Part shown: piece by piece, positions 35,784 to 45,915 of the stretch | How positions within the stretch are numbered: position 1 is the stretch's first letter | Layout: every line of letters starts with the position of its first letter | Assembly (NCBI GenBank): GCA_913019965.1 | Contig: CAJVZR010000026.1 | Coordinates: 1 to 52,137, forward strand | DNA: 52,137 bases | From: an uncultured Oleispira sp. | GTDB lineage: Bacteria > Pseudomonadota > Gammaproteobacteria > Pseudomonadales > Oceanobacteraceae | Direction of reading: 5' to 3' | Made by a program: the position numbers and the translations under genes | The notes under the pieces: model-generated | What the model was told of the DNA's origin: nothing | Seen by the model: only the letters and a program-made list of their open reading frames with translations | The model's database searches: none

Positions 35784-36102
35784 TCTCTGCTTCCTTGTTG
35801 TTATTAGGCTGCTTGATGCCGATCTTGCAAACAATAAAACCAAATTAAATTCATGAATCCTAAGTCCATTTAAACTAAAACTTATAGATTCCTTTCAATA
35901 ACAGTCGTAAGTATCAATTATAAATGGAGTTTTCGCAATGTTTGTACGCTGAAATCTCACGTTTCATGCGGCTTTCAGCCTATCTTTTGACCAGTTTTTA
36001 AAACTAAAGTGTGAGCTTATTCACAAAACGACACATATTGACCCAATATGTCTAGCGTGTCATTTTGCGAATTTGGCATTACTGGTCTTTATCTAGATCA
36101 GA
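35784..36102. other. fimV-asd intergenic region (319 nt)
   Basis: No gene is visible. The minus strand reads TATAAT at 35917-35922, a possible -10 box for fimV about 135 nt before its ATG, but without a convincing -35 box. An 8-bp perfect hairpin (36033-36051) lies on the asd side. Confidence 0.4.
36025..36051 (-). terminator. Possible weak terminator after asd
   Basis: ACATATTG-GGT-CAATATGT is a perfect 8-bp AT-rich stem on the minus strand, about 50 nt past the asd stop, followed after three bases by only four T residues. The weak T tract makes this uncertain. Confidence 0.35.
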
Positions 36103-37224
36103 TTAATCTTCCAATAAGATGCGCAGCATGCGGCGTAAAGGCTCAGCAGCCCCCCACAATAATTGGTCACCTACAGAGAAGGCGTTCAAATATTGAGGAC
36201 CCATATTCATTTTGCGCAAACGACCAACAGGAACATTCAATGTGCCGGTTACTGCTGTAGGTGTTAACCCTGCAATGGTTGCTTCTTTGTTGTTTGCTAC
36301 AACGCTAGACCACTGCGAATGCTCATCTAACATGGCGTTGATTTCATCCATGGGTACATCTTGCTTAAGCTTGATGGTGAACGCCTGACTGTGGCAGCGC
36401 ATGGAGCCGATGCGTACACAGGTACCGTCTACTGGAATAATGTCGTTACCTGTGGCTAGGATCTTATTGGTTTCTGCCTGCCCTTTCCATTCTTCACGGC
36501 TCTGACCATTTTCAAGCTCAGAATCGATGTAGGGAATCAAGCTACCGCCTAGTGGTACGCCAAAGTTGGCTGTATCCATAGTGCCATTGCGCTGAGTTTC
36601 AGCAACAATGCGGTCGATATCTAGAATCGCGCTACGCGGATCTGCCAATTTATCAGCAACTGCAGAGTTAAGTTGACCCATTTGAGTTAATAACTCACGC
36701 ATGTGCTTAGCACCGCCACCGGATGCCGCTTGATAAGTTTGCGAACTTAACCATTCAACGTGGCCATTCTCAAATAAACCACCAAGACCCATCAGCATGA
36801 GGGAAACAGTACAGTTACCACCGACGAAAGTTTTGGTGCCCGCAGTCAAAGCGTTTTTAATTACGTCTTTATTTACTGGGTCCAATACGATTACGGCATC
36901 ATCAGCCATGCGCAAGCTAGACGCAGCATCAATCCAATAACCCTTCCAGCCATCTGCCATCAATTTTGGATAAACTTCTTTGGTGTAATCACCACCCTGG
37001 CAGGTAATAATGACATCCATAGCTTTTAATTCTTCAATGCTAAACGCATCTTTAAGCGCTGGGGCTTCTTTACCACCAAAAGCTGGAGCGTCTTGCCCTG
37101 CTTGCGAGGTAGTGAAATACACTGGGTTAATGTCAGCAAAATCATTCTCTGCTTCCATACGTTGCATTAGCACGGAACCTACCATGCCACGCCAGCCTAC
37201 TAGACCTACAGTTTTCATCTTCAT
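36103..37224 (-). CDS. asd: Aspartate-semialdehyde dehydrogenase
   Basis: Asd reduces aspartyl phosphate to aspartate semialdehyde with NADPH, supplying lysine, threonine, methionine and diaminopimelate. The 373-aa product has the NADP loop [14 protein letters not shown], the catalytic Cys138 in [12 protein letters not shown], and the substrate-binding RCHSQAF. It belongs to the gammaproteobacterial long form. Starts at 37224 and 37218 are both plausible; the longest frame begins at a TTG (37230). The order leuB-asd-fimV is as in Pseudomonas. Confidence 0.96.
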   Translation of the reverse strand: MKMKTVGLVGWRGMVGSVLMQRMEAENDFADINPVYFTTSQAGQDAPAFGGKEAPALKDAFSIEELKAMDVIITCQGGDYTKEVYPKLMADGWKGYWIDAASSLRMADDAVIVLDPVNKDVIKNALTAGTKTFVGGNCTVSLMLMGLGGLFENGHVEWLSSQTYQAASGGGAKHMRELLTQMGQLNSAVADKLADPRSAILDIDRIVAETQRNGTMDTANFGVPLGGSLIPYIDSELENGQSREEWKGQAETNKILATGNDIIPVDGTCVRIGSMRCHSQAFTIKLKQDVPMDEINAMLDEHSQWSSVVANNKEATIAGLTPTAVTGTLNVPVGRLRKMNMGPQYLNAFSVGDQLLWGAAEPLRRMLRILLED

Positions 37225-37333
37225 TTCCAACCTAACAAAGCCCTGCGCCCTTTTGAGCTTCTAATCAAGAAACTCAGACAAGGCAACAAGGCTGTTTTAA
37301 TTTTTAAGTATTTGTTACAGTTTACAATATTTC

Positions 37334-38410
37334 TTATAAAGCTTTAACTACCGCGGCGCCCATTTCTGCAGTGCTCACCTTGGTCATACCGTCAGAGTAA
37401 ATATCCGGGGTGCGTAAATTTAGATCCAATACATCGCTTACCGCTTTTTCAATGGCATCAGCAGCTTCGTTTTCACCCAGTGAATAACGCAACATCATCG
37501 CAGCAGAAAGAATCGTTGCTAATGGGTTAGCGATACCTTGGCCAGCGATGTCAGGTGCACTACCGTGACAAGGCTCATACATGCCTTTATTGTCTTTATC
37601 CAATGACGCTGAAGGCAGCATGCCGATAGAGCCTGTTAGCATAGCGGCCGCATCGGATAAAATATCACCAAACATGTTACCGGTAACCATTACATCAAAC
37701 TGCTTAGGTGCACGCACAAGCTGCATCGCGGCGTTATCAACGTACATGTGAGAAAGCTCTACTTCTGGGTAGTCTTTCGCCATGTCATTCATAATTTCGC
37801 GCCACAATACGGTAACTTCCAATACGTTGGCTTTATCGACTGAGCAAAGCTTGCCGCCGCGTTTCTTAGCCGCTTCAAAGGCAACTTTACCAATACGACG
37901 AATCTCAGATTCGCTATAGACGTAAGTATTGTAACCTTGGCGTTCGCCGTTATCTAAGGTGCGGATGCCGCGTGGCTGACCAAAGTAAATACCGCCTGTC
38001 AATTCACGAACAATTAAAATATCTAAACCAGAAACAACTTCAGGCTTTAATGAAGATGCATCAGCAAGCTGTGGGTACAAGATTGCTGGGCGCAAATTAC
38101 CGAACAATTCAAGACCAGACCGCAGACCTAGCAGGCCTTTTTCAGGACGCATTTCGCGATCTTCAAGCTCATCCCATTTTGGCCCGCCTACAGCACCTAA
38201 AAGAATGGCATCAGCCGCTTTGGCTTTTTCCATTGTCTCGCTTGGTAGTGGAGCACCATGAGCATCATAACCAGCGCCACCGACCAGACCATGATCAAGC
38301 TCAAGACCTAGGTTGAATTTTTCATTTACGGCAACCAAAACGTTTTCAGCTTCGGTTACGATTTCTGGACCAATACCATCGCCTGGCAGGATTAATACTT
38401 TCTTAGACAT
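37334..38410 (-). CDS. leuB: 3-isopropylmalate dehydrogenase
   Basis: LeuB oxidises and decarboxylates 3-isopropylmalate to 2-ketoisocaproate in leucine synthesis. The 358-aa product has the N-terminal [12 protein letters not shown], the substrate loop [14 protein letters not shown], and the cofactor segment [18 protein letters not shown] with NAD-type residues. It is separated from leuD by 487 nt of repeat-rich DNA, wider than usual for this operon, so it may have its own promoter. Confidence 0.97.
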   Translation of the reverse strand: MSKKVLILPGDGIGPEIVTEAENVLVAVNEKFNLGLELDHGLVGGAGYDAHGAPLPSETMEKAKAADAILLGAVGGPKWDELEDREMRPEKGLLGLRSGLELFGNLRPAILYPQLADASSLKPEVVSGLDILIVRELTGGIYFGQPRGIRTLDNGERQGYNTYVYSESEIRRIGKVAFEAAKKRGGKLCSVDKANVLEVTVLWREIMNDMAKDYPEVELSHMYVDNAAMQLVRAPKQFDVMVTGNMFGDILSDAAAMLTGSIGMLPSASLDKDNKGMYEPCHGSAPDIAGQGIANPLATILSAAMMLRYSLGENEAADAIEKAVSDVLDLNLRTPDIYSDGMTKVSTAEMGAAVVKAL

Positions 38411-38460
38411 TTTAATTCCAACTTAACTTTTTAAATGATTTTTTTGGTTATCTGCCAGAC

Positions 38461-38582
38461 GCAATACTGGGTGATGGGTAATTCGTCTTTGGGGACGGAC
38501 GTACATACATCCCTGTAGCCTCGTATTTCGCATCCCTGCGAAATGACGCCCCTTTAACGAACTACCCATAACCCAATACTGC
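38461..38582. repeat. Inverted-repeat element, copy 1
   Basis: Outer arms 38461-38486 and 38557-38582 are inverted and match at 22 of 26 positions. The centre has a perfect hairpin ATTTCGCA-TCCC-TGCGAAAT (38525-38544). The shape, terminal inverted repeats with a non-coding interior, is that of a MITE-like or extragenic palindromic element. Confidence 0.7.
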
Positions 38583-38645
38583 TTTGAGTAAGTTCTACAA
38601 ATACACCATTATTAACAAAAAATAAGACCCACTTTTTACATGAAA

Positions 38646-38693
38646 GGCCTCAATAAATCAGAGCTTTTCTGAATAACTAACAATATTGAGGCC
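38646..38693 (-). terminator. Inverted repeat after leuD, possible terminator or attenuator
   Basis: GGCCTCAATA at 38646-38655 and its exact complement at 38684-38693 enclose 28 nt with a small inner hairpin (CAGA..TCTG). On the minus strand, the strand of the leu genes, the stem is followed by TTTCA only, so termination would be weak. It could also be the junction of two repeats. Confidence 0.35.
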
Positions 38694-38715
38694 CTGCATT
38701 GAGTTGTTCACTTCA

Positions 38716-38840
38716 GGTGGCGTCATTTCGCATGGAGCGTAGCGGCGTGAATGCCTGCAACGACTGGCGAAATACGAGCCTACAGGGAGAGCGCAGCGAC
38801 GTATTCACGGCGTCCCCAGAAGGGAATTACTCGATGCAGT
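38716..38840. repeat. Inverted-repeat element, copy 2 (opposite orientation, altered centre)
   Basis: Words shared in order with the reverse complement of copy 1 are GGCGTCATTTCGCA, GCGAAATACGAG, CTACAGGGA, CGTCCCCA and GAATTAC. The centre is longer than in copy 1, with an insert between the two hairpin halves (about 38734-38766). The orientation is opposite to copy 1. Confidence 0.65.
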
Positions 38841-38897
38841 GCATGCAAAGGCCTGCTTTTAATCTTTGCTTTTATCTCGTACAACTTAAAACAAATA

Positions 38898-39533
38898 CTA
38901 AAACAACCAAGGCGACGATTCTTTGCGCTTAGTTTCATACGCTTTAATGTCGTCGGCATCTTGCAAGGTCAAACCGATGTCATCTAAGCCGTTTAATAAA
39001 CAATGCTTACGGAACGCATCGACTTCAAATGGAATTGAATCACCATTTGATTTAACGATCTGCTGGTTTTCTAAATCAACCACCAACTCATAACCTTCAT
39101 TGGCAGCTACTTCATTAAATAACTCATCAACAATCGCTTCATCCAAAATAATCGGTAATAGACCGTTCTTGAAGCTGTTATTGAAGAAGATATCCGCATA
39201 ACTGGACGAGATTATGACCTGAAAACCAAAATCTTCCAATGCCCAAGGAGCGTGCTCACGAGAAGAGCCACAGCCGAAGTTTTCACGAGCGATCAAAATA
39301 GACGCACCTTGATAACGTGGCTGATTCAATACGAAGTCAGGGTTTAACGGACGACCCGAGTTATCCGCGTCTGGCTGACCTTCATCTAGATAACGCAACT
39401 CATCAAACAAGTTAGGGCCAAAGCCACTGCGCTTGATGGATTTTAAGAACTGCTTCGGAATAATCATATCCGTATCGATGTTGGCACGATCCATAGGAGC
39501 GACAATACCGCTTTGCTTAACAAATGCTTTCAT
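38898..39533 (-). CDS. leuD: 3-isopropylmalate dehydratase small subunit
   Basis: LeuD is the small subunit of the isomerase that converts 2- to 3-isopropylmalate. The 211-aa protein has the swivel-domain signatures [18 protein letters not shown] and [16 protein letters not shown], with the substrate-binding [13 protein letters not shown]. It follows leuC by 11 nt and works as a heterodimer with it. Length is typical (about 210 aa). Confidence 0.97.
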   Translation of the reverse strand: MKAFVKQSGIVAPMDRANIDTDMIIPKQFLKSIKRSGFGPNLFDELRYLDEGQPDADNSGRPLNPDFVLNQPRYQGASILIARENFGCGSSREHAPWALEDFGFQVIISSSYADIFFNNSFKNGLLPIILDEAIVDELFNEVAANEGYELVVDLENQQIVKSNGDSIPFEVDAFRKHCLLNGLDDIGLTLQDADDIKAYETKRKESSPWLF

Positions 39534-39544
39534 TTTTAACCCTC

Positions 39545-40987
39545 CTATTTAACCAATTCAAACTGGCGAACATCAACAAAGTGACCCGCGATTGCAGCAG
39601 CGGCTGCCATTGCAGGGCTTACCAAGTGTGTACGACCGCCATAGCCCTGGCGACCTTCGAAGTTACGGTTTGACGTCGATGCGCAATGCTCACCACTACC
39701 TAACTTATCGGCATTCATTGCTAAGCACATAGAACAGCCTGGCTCACGCCATTCAAAACCTGCTTCAACGAAGATCTTATCCAAACCTTCTTCTTCAGCT
39801 TGCTCTTTTACTAAGCCAGAACCCGGAACAACCAAGGCTTGCTTCACGCTATCGGCTACTTTATTGCCTTTAGCAACCGCAGCCGCTGCACGTAAATCTT
39901 CAATACGACTGTTGGTGCAAGAACCGATAAAAGCACGATCGATATTAATATCAGTAATCGCTTGGCCTTCTTCTAAGCCCATGTATTCATAAGCGCGGGT
40001 AAAACCACTGCGCTCCACATCGTCTTTAGCGTCTTTTAATGTTGGAACAAAACCATCAATCGTTGTAACCATCTCAGGAGATGTACCCCAGGTCACCTGT
40101 GGCTTGATGTCTTCCGCTTTGATTTCTACAACCTTGTCGAAAACCGCATCATCATCAGACTTCAAATCTGACCACTGTTCTAAGGCCATTTCCCACTGAT
40201 CGCCTTTAGGAGCAAAATCACGCCCCTTAACATAGTCAGCGGTTAACTTATCAAACGCTACCATGCCGACACGAGCGCCCGCTTCGATCGCCATATTACA
40301 CATGGTCATACGACCTTCCATGCTCATGCTACGAATGGCGCTGCCACCAAATTCCATTGCGCAACCGTTACCGCCGGCGGTACCGATAACACCAATAATG
40401 TGCAATACCACATCTTTACCTGTGATACCTGTACCCAGCTCACCATCAACCTTGATCAATAAGTTTTGCATTTTGCGCTGAATCAAACACTGAGTTGCTA
40501 ATACGTGCTCAACTTCAGATGTACCGATACCATGTGCCAAAGCTGCAAATGCACCGTGAGTTGCGGTATGGGAGTCACCGCAAACCACTGTCATACCCGG
40601 TAAAGTTGCGCCCTGCTCTGGGCCCACTACGTGTACGATACCTTGGCGTTTATCCATCATATCAAACTGAGTAATACCGAAGTCTTGGCAGTTATCATCC
40701 AAGGTTTTCACCTGGATTTTTGATACAGGATCTTGGATGCCTTCAATACCGACTTCACGCTCGGTTTTTGTAGTCGGTACGTTATGATCTGGTGTTGCAA
40801 GGTTAGCGCTCAACTTCCAAGGCTTACGACCTGCAATGCGCAGACCTTCAAACGCCTGTGGCGATGTTACTTCGTGCAATAACTGGCGATCGATATAAAT
40901 TAACGCTGTGCCATCATCGCGCTGCTTGACCAAGTGTGAAGCCCACAACTTGTCATACAATGTTTTACCTGTTGTTTTGTTTGTCAT
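39545..40987 (-). CDS. leuC: 3-isopropylmalate dehydratase large subunit
   Basis: LeuC carries the [4Fe-4S] cluster of isopropylmalate isomerase. The 480-aa product has the cluster cysteines in [13 protein letters not shown] and [11 protein letters not shown], and the aconitase-type [33 protein letters not shown] segment, here noted only by its ends. It is the first gene of leuC-leuD. The 126-nt gap to the divergent LysR gene holds a -10 box and a LysR-type operator. Confidence 0.97.
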   Translation of the reverse strand: MTNKTTGKTLYDKLWASHLVKQRDDGTALIYIDRQLLHEVTSPQAFEGLRIAGRKPWKLSANLATPDHNVPTTKTEREVGIEGIQDPVSKIQVKTLDDNCQDFGITQFDMMDKRQGIVHVVGPEQGATLPGMTVVCGDSHTATHGAFAALAHGIGTSEVEHVLATQCLIQRKMQNLLIKVDGELGTGITGKDVVLHIIGVIGTAGGNGCAMEFGGSAIRSMSMEGRMTMCNMAIEAGARVGMVAFDKLTADYVKGRDFAPKGDQWEMALEQWSDLKSDDDAVFDKVVEIKAEDIKPQVTWGTSPEMVTTIDGFVPTLKDAKDDVERSGFTRAYEYMGLEEGQAITDINIDRAFIGSCTNSRIEDLRAAAAVAKGNKVADSVKQALVVPGSGLVKEQAEEEGLDKIFVEAGFEWREPGCSMCLAMNADKLGSGEHCASTSNRNFEGRQGYGGRTHLVSPAMAAAAAIAGHFVDVRQFELVK

Positions 40988-41023
40988 AGCGCTCTCTCAT
41001 AGCTGCATGATTATTATGAATTT

Positions 41024-41029
41024 ATAATA
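41024..41029 (-). promoter_or_regulatory. Candidate -10 box of leuC
   Basis: The minus strand reads TATTAT 37-42 nt upstream of the leuC ATG, giving a start near 41017. The -35 region is poor (TTGGAG 18 nt upstream), as expected for a promoter that needs an activator. Confidence 0.45.
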
Positions 41030-41071
41030 CGAAAAAAGATCAAATAACTCCAATTCATATTTTTTATATTT

Positions 41072-41092
41072 TGTATTACTATTTGGAATACA
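41072..41092. promoter_or_regulatory. Putative LysR-type operator between leuC and its regulator
   Basis: TGTATT-N9-AATACA is a perfect inverted repeat of T-N11-A type within an AT-rich gap. Its centre is about 65 nt upstream of the leuC start inferred from the -10 box, the usual recognition position for LysR activators. It is also 22 nt before the regulator's own ATG, which fits autorepression. Confidence 0.6.
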
Positions 41093-41113
41093 TTAATTAA
41101 ACATAAAAACATC

Positions 41114-42004
41114 ATGGATATACACGCCCTAAAAGCTTTTATTGCAGTGGCAGAGTTCAAGTCGTTTTCAATTGCAGCTGAACACATGCACCTCACTCAA
41201 CCAGCAATCAGCAAACGCATAAAAGGCCTGGAAGAACAATTAAATAGCCCCTTATTTGACCGCCATAATCGCAGCCTAAGTTTGACCAATACCGGACTAT
41301 CCCTTTTACCCAAAGCCAAAGAAATAGTGCAGCTTGTAAGCGATACACAGCTTTCAATGCGCAATATGAATCACCAGGTTGAGGGCAAGCTCAAGCTAGG
41401 AACAAGCCACCACATTGGGCTACATAGATTACCGCCTTACTTGAAGTCCTTTGTTAATCGCTTTCCTCTAGCTGAACTTAACCTTAGCTTTATGGGCTCG
41501 GAATCAGCTTATCAAGCCATCGCACAGCGACAAGTAGAACTCGCGCTAACAACCCTTGAAACCTCACACAACAATACTACGCTTCCTGAAGGCATAATTA
41601 GTGAGGTGCTCTGGCAGGACAAAATGGTATTTGTGTGTGCTAAGCAACACCCGCTTAATGCGCTCGCCAAAATCGAACTAGAAGATCTCAGTGGGTACCC
41701 AGCCATTTTGCCGGAGGAGAATACCTTCACCTTTAAACTTCTAGATACTCAATTTAAACAACGCAACCTTGCTCTTAGCACCCCCATGCCAACCAACTAC
41801 CTTGAAACAATTAAAATGCTGGTATCGGTAGGCCTCGGCTGGAGCTTGCTGCCAGAGTCCATGCTCGATAACCTAGAAGAGGCAGGATTGATGTCATTTG
41901 AAGTTGATCACATTCAGCTTTCTCGCCCGCTTGGATTGCTATATCTACAAGACAGAACCCTGTCTAACGCTGCAAAAGCTTTTATCAACCTAATAAAGAC
42001 CTAG
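41114..42004 (+). CDS. LysR-family transcriptional regulator
   Basis: The 296-aa protein has the N-terminal winged helix-turn-helix (residues 1-60: LKAFIAVAEFKSFSIAAEHMHLTQPAISKRI, only the outline given) and a periplasmic-binding-like effector domain. It diverges from leuC, a position where pseudomonads and relatives often have a LysR regulator. Control of leuCD in response to a pathway intermediate is inferred from that and from the operator in the shared gap. The effector cannot be read from sequence. Confidence 0.92.
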   Translation: MDIHALKAFIAVAEFKSFSIAAEHMHLTQPAISKRIKGLEEQLNSPLFDRHNRSLSLTNTGLSLLPKAKEIVQLVSDTQLSMRNMNHQVEGKLKLGTSHHIGLHRLPPYLKSFVNRFPLAELNLSFMGSESAYQAIAQRQVELALTTLETSHNNTTLPEGIISEVLWQDKMVFVCAKQHPLNALAKIELEDLSGYPAILPEENTFTFKLLDTQFKQRNLALSTPMPTNYLETIKMLVSVGLGWSLLPESMLDNLEEAGLMSFEVDHIQLSRPLGLLYLQDRTLSNAAKAFINLIKT

Positions 42005-42096
42005 ACTATTGATATAAGGCAACTCAAACCTTATTTGCTGAGCTACATTATTAATAAGCACTGCGTATGCAGCAACGAGTACTCAAGGAGCAAACC

Positions 42097-43026
42097 ATGC
42101 TAGATATTAATCATATTCTCGTCGTATTAGACAGCGACCATCCAGAACAACACGCATTTGATCGCGCTCTAGCACTTGCCAGCTCAGTAAAAGCCAATAT
42201 CACTATCTTAGGTAGCTGCTACGAAAGTTATTGTGAGGAAAGCTCGTCCCTAGAAGTTGAGACTAAGCACAAAATTAAATCCGCATTGATCAATAACTGT
42301 CAGTTATGGTTAGAGAGCTTTGCTGGGGAAGCAGAAAAACAAGGGATAGAAATATCCAGCGAGGTACACTGGCAAAAGAACCTTCATAACGCCGTTATGG
42401 CTTCGATGAATGCAAATGATTTCGACCTTGTCATTAAAGGAACACAGCATCATCATGGTCTAGTCGATAGAATATTTACTCACAGCGATTGGAATATTCT
42501 ACGCCACTGCCCTGCACCTGTGCTGTTGGTTAAATCTTCCAAGCCATGGGCTAATAATCGTATCATTGCCTCTATTGATGCGACCTCCCATGATGAAGGA
42601 CATCGTTTGATTAACGACAACATACTCGATTTTGCTGAACATTTAGCTGATCACTTCTCTACAGACCTTCATCTAGTTAACTCTTACCCTATGGTTGCAC
42701 TGGCTTTTGCTATGGTGCCGGAAGTGACTGCCCCTGACGACATCCAAAAGTACATAACCCAGCAGCATAGAACCGAATGCGAGCGATATGCTCATAAGTA
42801 CAGTATTAATGATGACCATATTCACATTACAGAGGGGGATCCTGACGACGTGCTTGAGGTGATGAGCAAAGAGATTGAAGCGGATCTTGTGGTCATTGGC
42901 AGTGTTGCTCGCGAAGGAATATCAGGTGTTTTACTGGGCAATACTGCGGAGCGTATTGTTGATCGAGTTTCTGCAGATGTGCTGGTAATCAAGCCTTTGG
43001 ATGGCGTAAATCCAGATGTTAGTTAA
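42097..43026 (+). CDS. uspE: Tandem universal stress protein UspE-type
   Basis: UspE-type proteins have two Usp domains and respond to stress, motility and adhesion signals. The 309-aa product has one Usp domain at about residues 1-150 (ending HCPAPVLLVKSS) and a second at about 155-305, with the nucleotide-type motif GSVAREGISGVLLGNTAERI in the second. The start is the ATG at 42097, with AAGGAG six bases upstream; an upstream ATG (42067) has no such site. A strong terminator follows the stop. Confidence 0.9.
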   Translation: MLDINHILVVLDSDHPEQHAFDRALALASSVKANITILGSCYESYCEESSSLEVETKHKIKSALINNCQLWLESFAGEAEKQGIEISSEVHWQKNLHNAVMASMNANDFDLVIKGTQHHHGLVDRIFTHSDWNILRHCPAPVLLVKSSKPWANNRIIASIDATSHDEGHRLINDNILDFAEHLADHFSTDLHLVNSYPMVALAFAMVPEVTAPDDIQKYITQQHRTECERYAHKYSINDDHIHITEGDPDDVLEVMSKEIEADLVVIGSVAREGISGVLLGNTAERIVDRVSADVLVIKPLDGVNPDVS

Positions 43027-43041
43027 GGCCTAATCGGATAT

Positions 43042-43069
43042 AGCGCCCTTGATTTAGGGCGCTCTTTTT
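43042..43069 (+). terminator. Rho-independent terminator after uspE
   Basis: A perfect 8-bp stem AGCGCCCT/AGGGCGCT with a 6-nt loop (TGATTT) is followed by CTTTTT, 16 nt past the uspE stop. It points in the uspE direction and lies before the convergent tssH stop. Confidence 0.93.
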
Positions 43070-43088
43070 AACCTTAATCTTTTCTTAG

Positions 43089-45701
43089 TTATTCCGTAAT
43101 ATCATATCGGTAGTTTTCTTTATCCGCTGCTAGGCCAATGTGAATATTTTTAATGTCTATTCCTTCAGCCATTTTTTGCAAACACTCTGAAGCAAGTCCA
43201 GGTAAGATAGAACGAGTTAATATATTTTCTACGTTACGAGCACCGGTATCAGGATCATTACAGCGAGCTGCCAAATGATCGACAAGCCACTCATCATAAC
43301 TGAAGCCTGCTCCATAATGCTCTGCAACCCTCTTTTCTATGCGCTTAAGGTTAATACCTACAATTTTAGTTAATACGTTTTTACGCAATGGGTAGTAAGG
43401 CACAACGGTTGTTCTACCTAAAAAAGCCGGTCTGAAATATTCTAAAAGCTCTGGTCGGATTTTTTCTAGTAAATCTGAACTTTCCGGCAATTCACCTTCC
43501 GCACAAATATCAGCAATCTGACCTGAGCAAGCATTCGAGGTCATGATTACAATCGTATTCTTAAAGTCGATATCTCGACCTTCGCCATCCTTAATAGTCC
43601 CTTTATCAAAGAGATTATAAAATACGTCTTGGATACCGGAATGGGCCTTTTCCATTTCATCTAACAATACAACGCTATAGGGATTTCGACGAACAGCTTC
43701 TGTTAACACCCCCCCTTCACCGTAACCTACATAACCCGCAGAAGCGCCTAGCAGCATGGAAACTTTATGCTCTTCCTTGAATTCAGACATATTGATAGTA
43801 ATAACGTTTTGCTCACCGCCATATAGATAGTCTGCCAGTGCCAAAGCCGTTTCAGTCTTACCCGCACCCGAGGTGCCAACCATCAAGAAAACCCCAACCG
43901 GCTTGCGAGGATCTGTTAGTCCCGTTCGGGAGGTTCTAACAGCTTGTGCGATGGCCTCCATAGCGTGATCTTGTCCGACAACGCGCTCTGCCAATCTCTT
44001 ATCCAGCTCGATGATGTTTGTTATTTCATCTCCCATCATTCGCCCAACTGGAATACCGGTCCAATTCCCCACCACCTCAGCAACAGCTTGAGCATCAACA
44101 TCAACATAAACCATAGACTCTTCGCCCTGAAGCTGGGAGAGCTCTTCAATTAAGGCCTGAATAACTGCCAGCTGCTCGCCTTGTTCGCGAGCGTTATTGA
44201 TCTTTTCAATAATGTCTTTTTCGGCTTGCCATTGCTTTTCTAACTCGACCAAAAGTGATTGCGCGGCTTCAATTTGAGCTGAATAGGCTGCGAGCTTTTC
44301 ATCACAACCACCGACAGCCTCCTGTTCACTTTGCAATAGCTCGATATTGGTTTCACATTGGCTTATTTCTCTGCGAGCACTTTCAACCGATGCAGGGGTT
44401 GATCCCTGACTTAATGCAACTCGAGCACAAGCTGTATCTAATAAACTCACTGATTTATCTGGCAGCTGCCTTGCCGGTATATAACGTGCTGAAAGTTTCA
44501 CACAGGCTTCAATCGCCTCATCTAGAATTCTGACTTTATGATGTTTCTCTAGGCTTTTAGCAATCCCTCGCATCATATTAGTCGCGCTTTCAACACTTGG
44601 CTCTTCAACATTTACAACTTGAAAACGTCGGGTTAATGCAGGGTCTTTTTCAAAATATTTTTTATATTCAGCATAAGTCGTTGCGGCTATGGTCCTAAAC
44701 TCACCACGAGCAAGTGCCGGTTTAAGTAGATTGGCAGCATCCCCCTTACCTTCTGCACCACCCGCACCAATAAGCGTATGCGCTTCATCAATGAAAACAA
44801 TAATCGGCTCAGGCGACTCTTTCACTTCTTTAATAACGGACTTTAATCGATTTTCAAATTCACCTTTCACGCTTGCGCCGGCTTGCAACAACCCCATGTC
44901 CAAAGAAAGGACCTGAATGCCTTGCAGTGCATCGGGAACATCACCTTCTGCAATACGTTGTGCAAAGCCTTCCACTACCGCGGTTTTACCCACGCCGGGC
45001 TCACCGGTTAAAATCGGATTATTTTGACGACGACGGAGTAATATATCAACAAGCTGACGAACTTCTTCATCCCTTCCTAAAACAGGGTCCATCTCACCCG
45101 CTTTCGCTCTTGCGGTTAAGTTTATAGTGAATTTATCCAAGGCTGGAGCATTACTAGGACCAGCAGATCCTTGAGCGCCTGAAGCTGAACCTACGGATCC
45201 ATCACTGGCTTTCATTAACGCAGATTCAGAAGTAGTACCAATAATTTTGGGGGCAAAATCTTTAATTGAATCTGGTTTTATGATGGCGAGTTCAGGGACG
45301 GATAAAATCAACTGACCTCGTATGCCATCATCCAATAAGCAGGCCGCTAATAAATGTCCTGAACTAACAAAACCTTGCCCGTACTCAACGGATGCCAGCA
45401 TCCAAGATTGTGATGCCAAACTAACGACGTTAGGGGATAAAGCAGGAGGTCTTGTGTTGCCACTGCGAAGACTTTCTGTAGTGACTGTAAGAGAAGCTAC
45501 AACCTTATCAACTTCTACATCATACTGTTGCAGAATTTTTAATAAATCGGTGTGAGGGTGCTCCAGAACTTTTGTTAACCAATGCTCTATTTCAACATTG
45601 TAATGGCCCATGGACATCGCCAGGCCAGCAGCACCTTCTAACGAGTCTCGTAAGTTTGGACTTAGCTTAGCAACAACATTCTTAATACTGACATTAAACA
45701 C
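43089..45701 (-). CDS. tssH: Type VI secretion ATPase ClpV (TssH)
   Basis: ClpV is the AAA+ ATPase that disassembles the contracted T6SS sheath. The product (870 aa from the GTG at 45701) has a Clp N-domain (about residues 1-150), AAA1 with [13 protein letters not shown] and [15 protein letters not shown], a ClpV-type middle domain (about 400-520), and AAA2 with [40 protein letters not shown] is more ClpV-like than ClpB-like. The GTG has GAGGGA upstream; the longest frame begins at a TTG five codons before. No other T6SS gene is within the window, which extends about 6 kb past it. Confidence 0.9.
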   Translation of the reverse strand: MFNVSIKNVVAKLSPNLRDSLEGAAGLAMSMGHYNVEIEHWLTKVLEHPHTDLLKILQQYDVEVDKVVASLTVTTESLRSGNTRPPALSPNVVSLASQSWMLASVEYGQGFVSSGHLLAACLLDDGIRGQLILSVPELAIIKPDSIKDFAPKIIGTTSESALMKASDGSVGSASGAQGSAGPSNAPALDKFTINLTARAKAGEMDPVLGRDEEVRQLVDILLRRRQNNPILTGEPGVGKTAVVEGFAQRIAEGDVPDALQGIQVLSLDMGLLQAGASVKGEFENRLKSVIKEVKESPEPIIVFIDEAHTLIGAGGAEGKGDAANLLKPALARGEFRTIAATTYAEYKKYFEKDPALTRRFQVVNVEEPSVESATNMMRGIAKSLEKHHKVRILDEAIEACVKLSARYIPARQLPDKSVSLLDTACARVALSQGSTPASVESARREISQCETNIELLQSEQEAVGGCDEKLAAYSAQIEAAQSLLVELEKQWQAEKDIIEKINNAREQGEQLAVIQALIEELSQLQGEESMVYVDVDAQAVAEVVGNWTGIPVGRMMGDEITNIIELDKRLAERVVGQDHAMEAIAQAVRTSRTGLTDPRKPVGVFLMVGTSGAGKTETALALADYLYGGEQNVITINMSEFKEEHKVSMLLGASAGYVGYGEGGVLTEAVRRNPYSVVLLDEMEKAHSGIQDVFYNLFDKGTIKDGEGRDIDFKNTIVIMTSNACSGQIADICAEGELPESSDLLEKIRPELLEYFRPAFLGRTTVVPYYPLRKNVLTKIVGINLKRIEKRVAEHYGAGFSYDEWLVDHLAARCNDPDTGARNVENILTRSILPGLASECLQKMAEGIDIKNIHIGLAADKENYRYDITE

Positions 45702-45832
45702 ACTTGTATCCCTCAAGATTCATTTGCTAAGACAGTATCCAAAAGATATAGTGTGCGCAAGAAAGAACACCATTCTTGACCGAATTTTATTTCAATAAAA
45801 ACCATTATTCACAAAAGATAAGATACAGGGAT

Positions 45833-45861
45833 TTGTCATCTTCTTGTTTAAATACGCTAAT
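45833..45861 (+). promoter_or_regulatory. Possible promoter of the two-partner secretion genes
   Basis: TTGTCA (45833-45838), 17 nt, then GCTAAT (45856-45861), 54 nt before the tpsB ATG. The -35 box has one mismatch and the -10 box two. This is the best sigma70-like pair in the 214-nt gap, but not strong. Confidence 0.35.
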
Positions 45862-45915
45862 GCATTGCACTACATATTCCCATCAAACCTAGCTAGGCTT
45901 TAAGAGATACACGTA

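Larger units (their letters stand above)
38411..38897. other. leuB-leuD intergenic region rich in inverted repeats (487 nt)
   Basis: No gene is supported. The region holds two inverted copies of one repeat family (38461-38582 and 38716-38840) and, between them, a separate inverted repeat (38646-38693). Short frames on the plus strand across 38699-38987 are translations of the repeat and run into leuD. Confidence 0.75.

Noticed and set aside
38699..38987. Two plus-strand frames of about 77 aa at the leuD end
   Set aside because: They are read through inverted-repeat copy 2 and overlap the end of leuD on the other strand.
41014..41196. Leucine leader peptide upstream of leuC
   Set aside because: The minus-strand frame here has no run of leucine codons and no terminator-antiterminator pair follows; it overlaps the LysR gene.
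43089..45701. ClpB disaggregase
   Set aside because: The short middle domain and ClpV-type segment after AAA1 fit TssH better than ClpB, though a search should confirm this.
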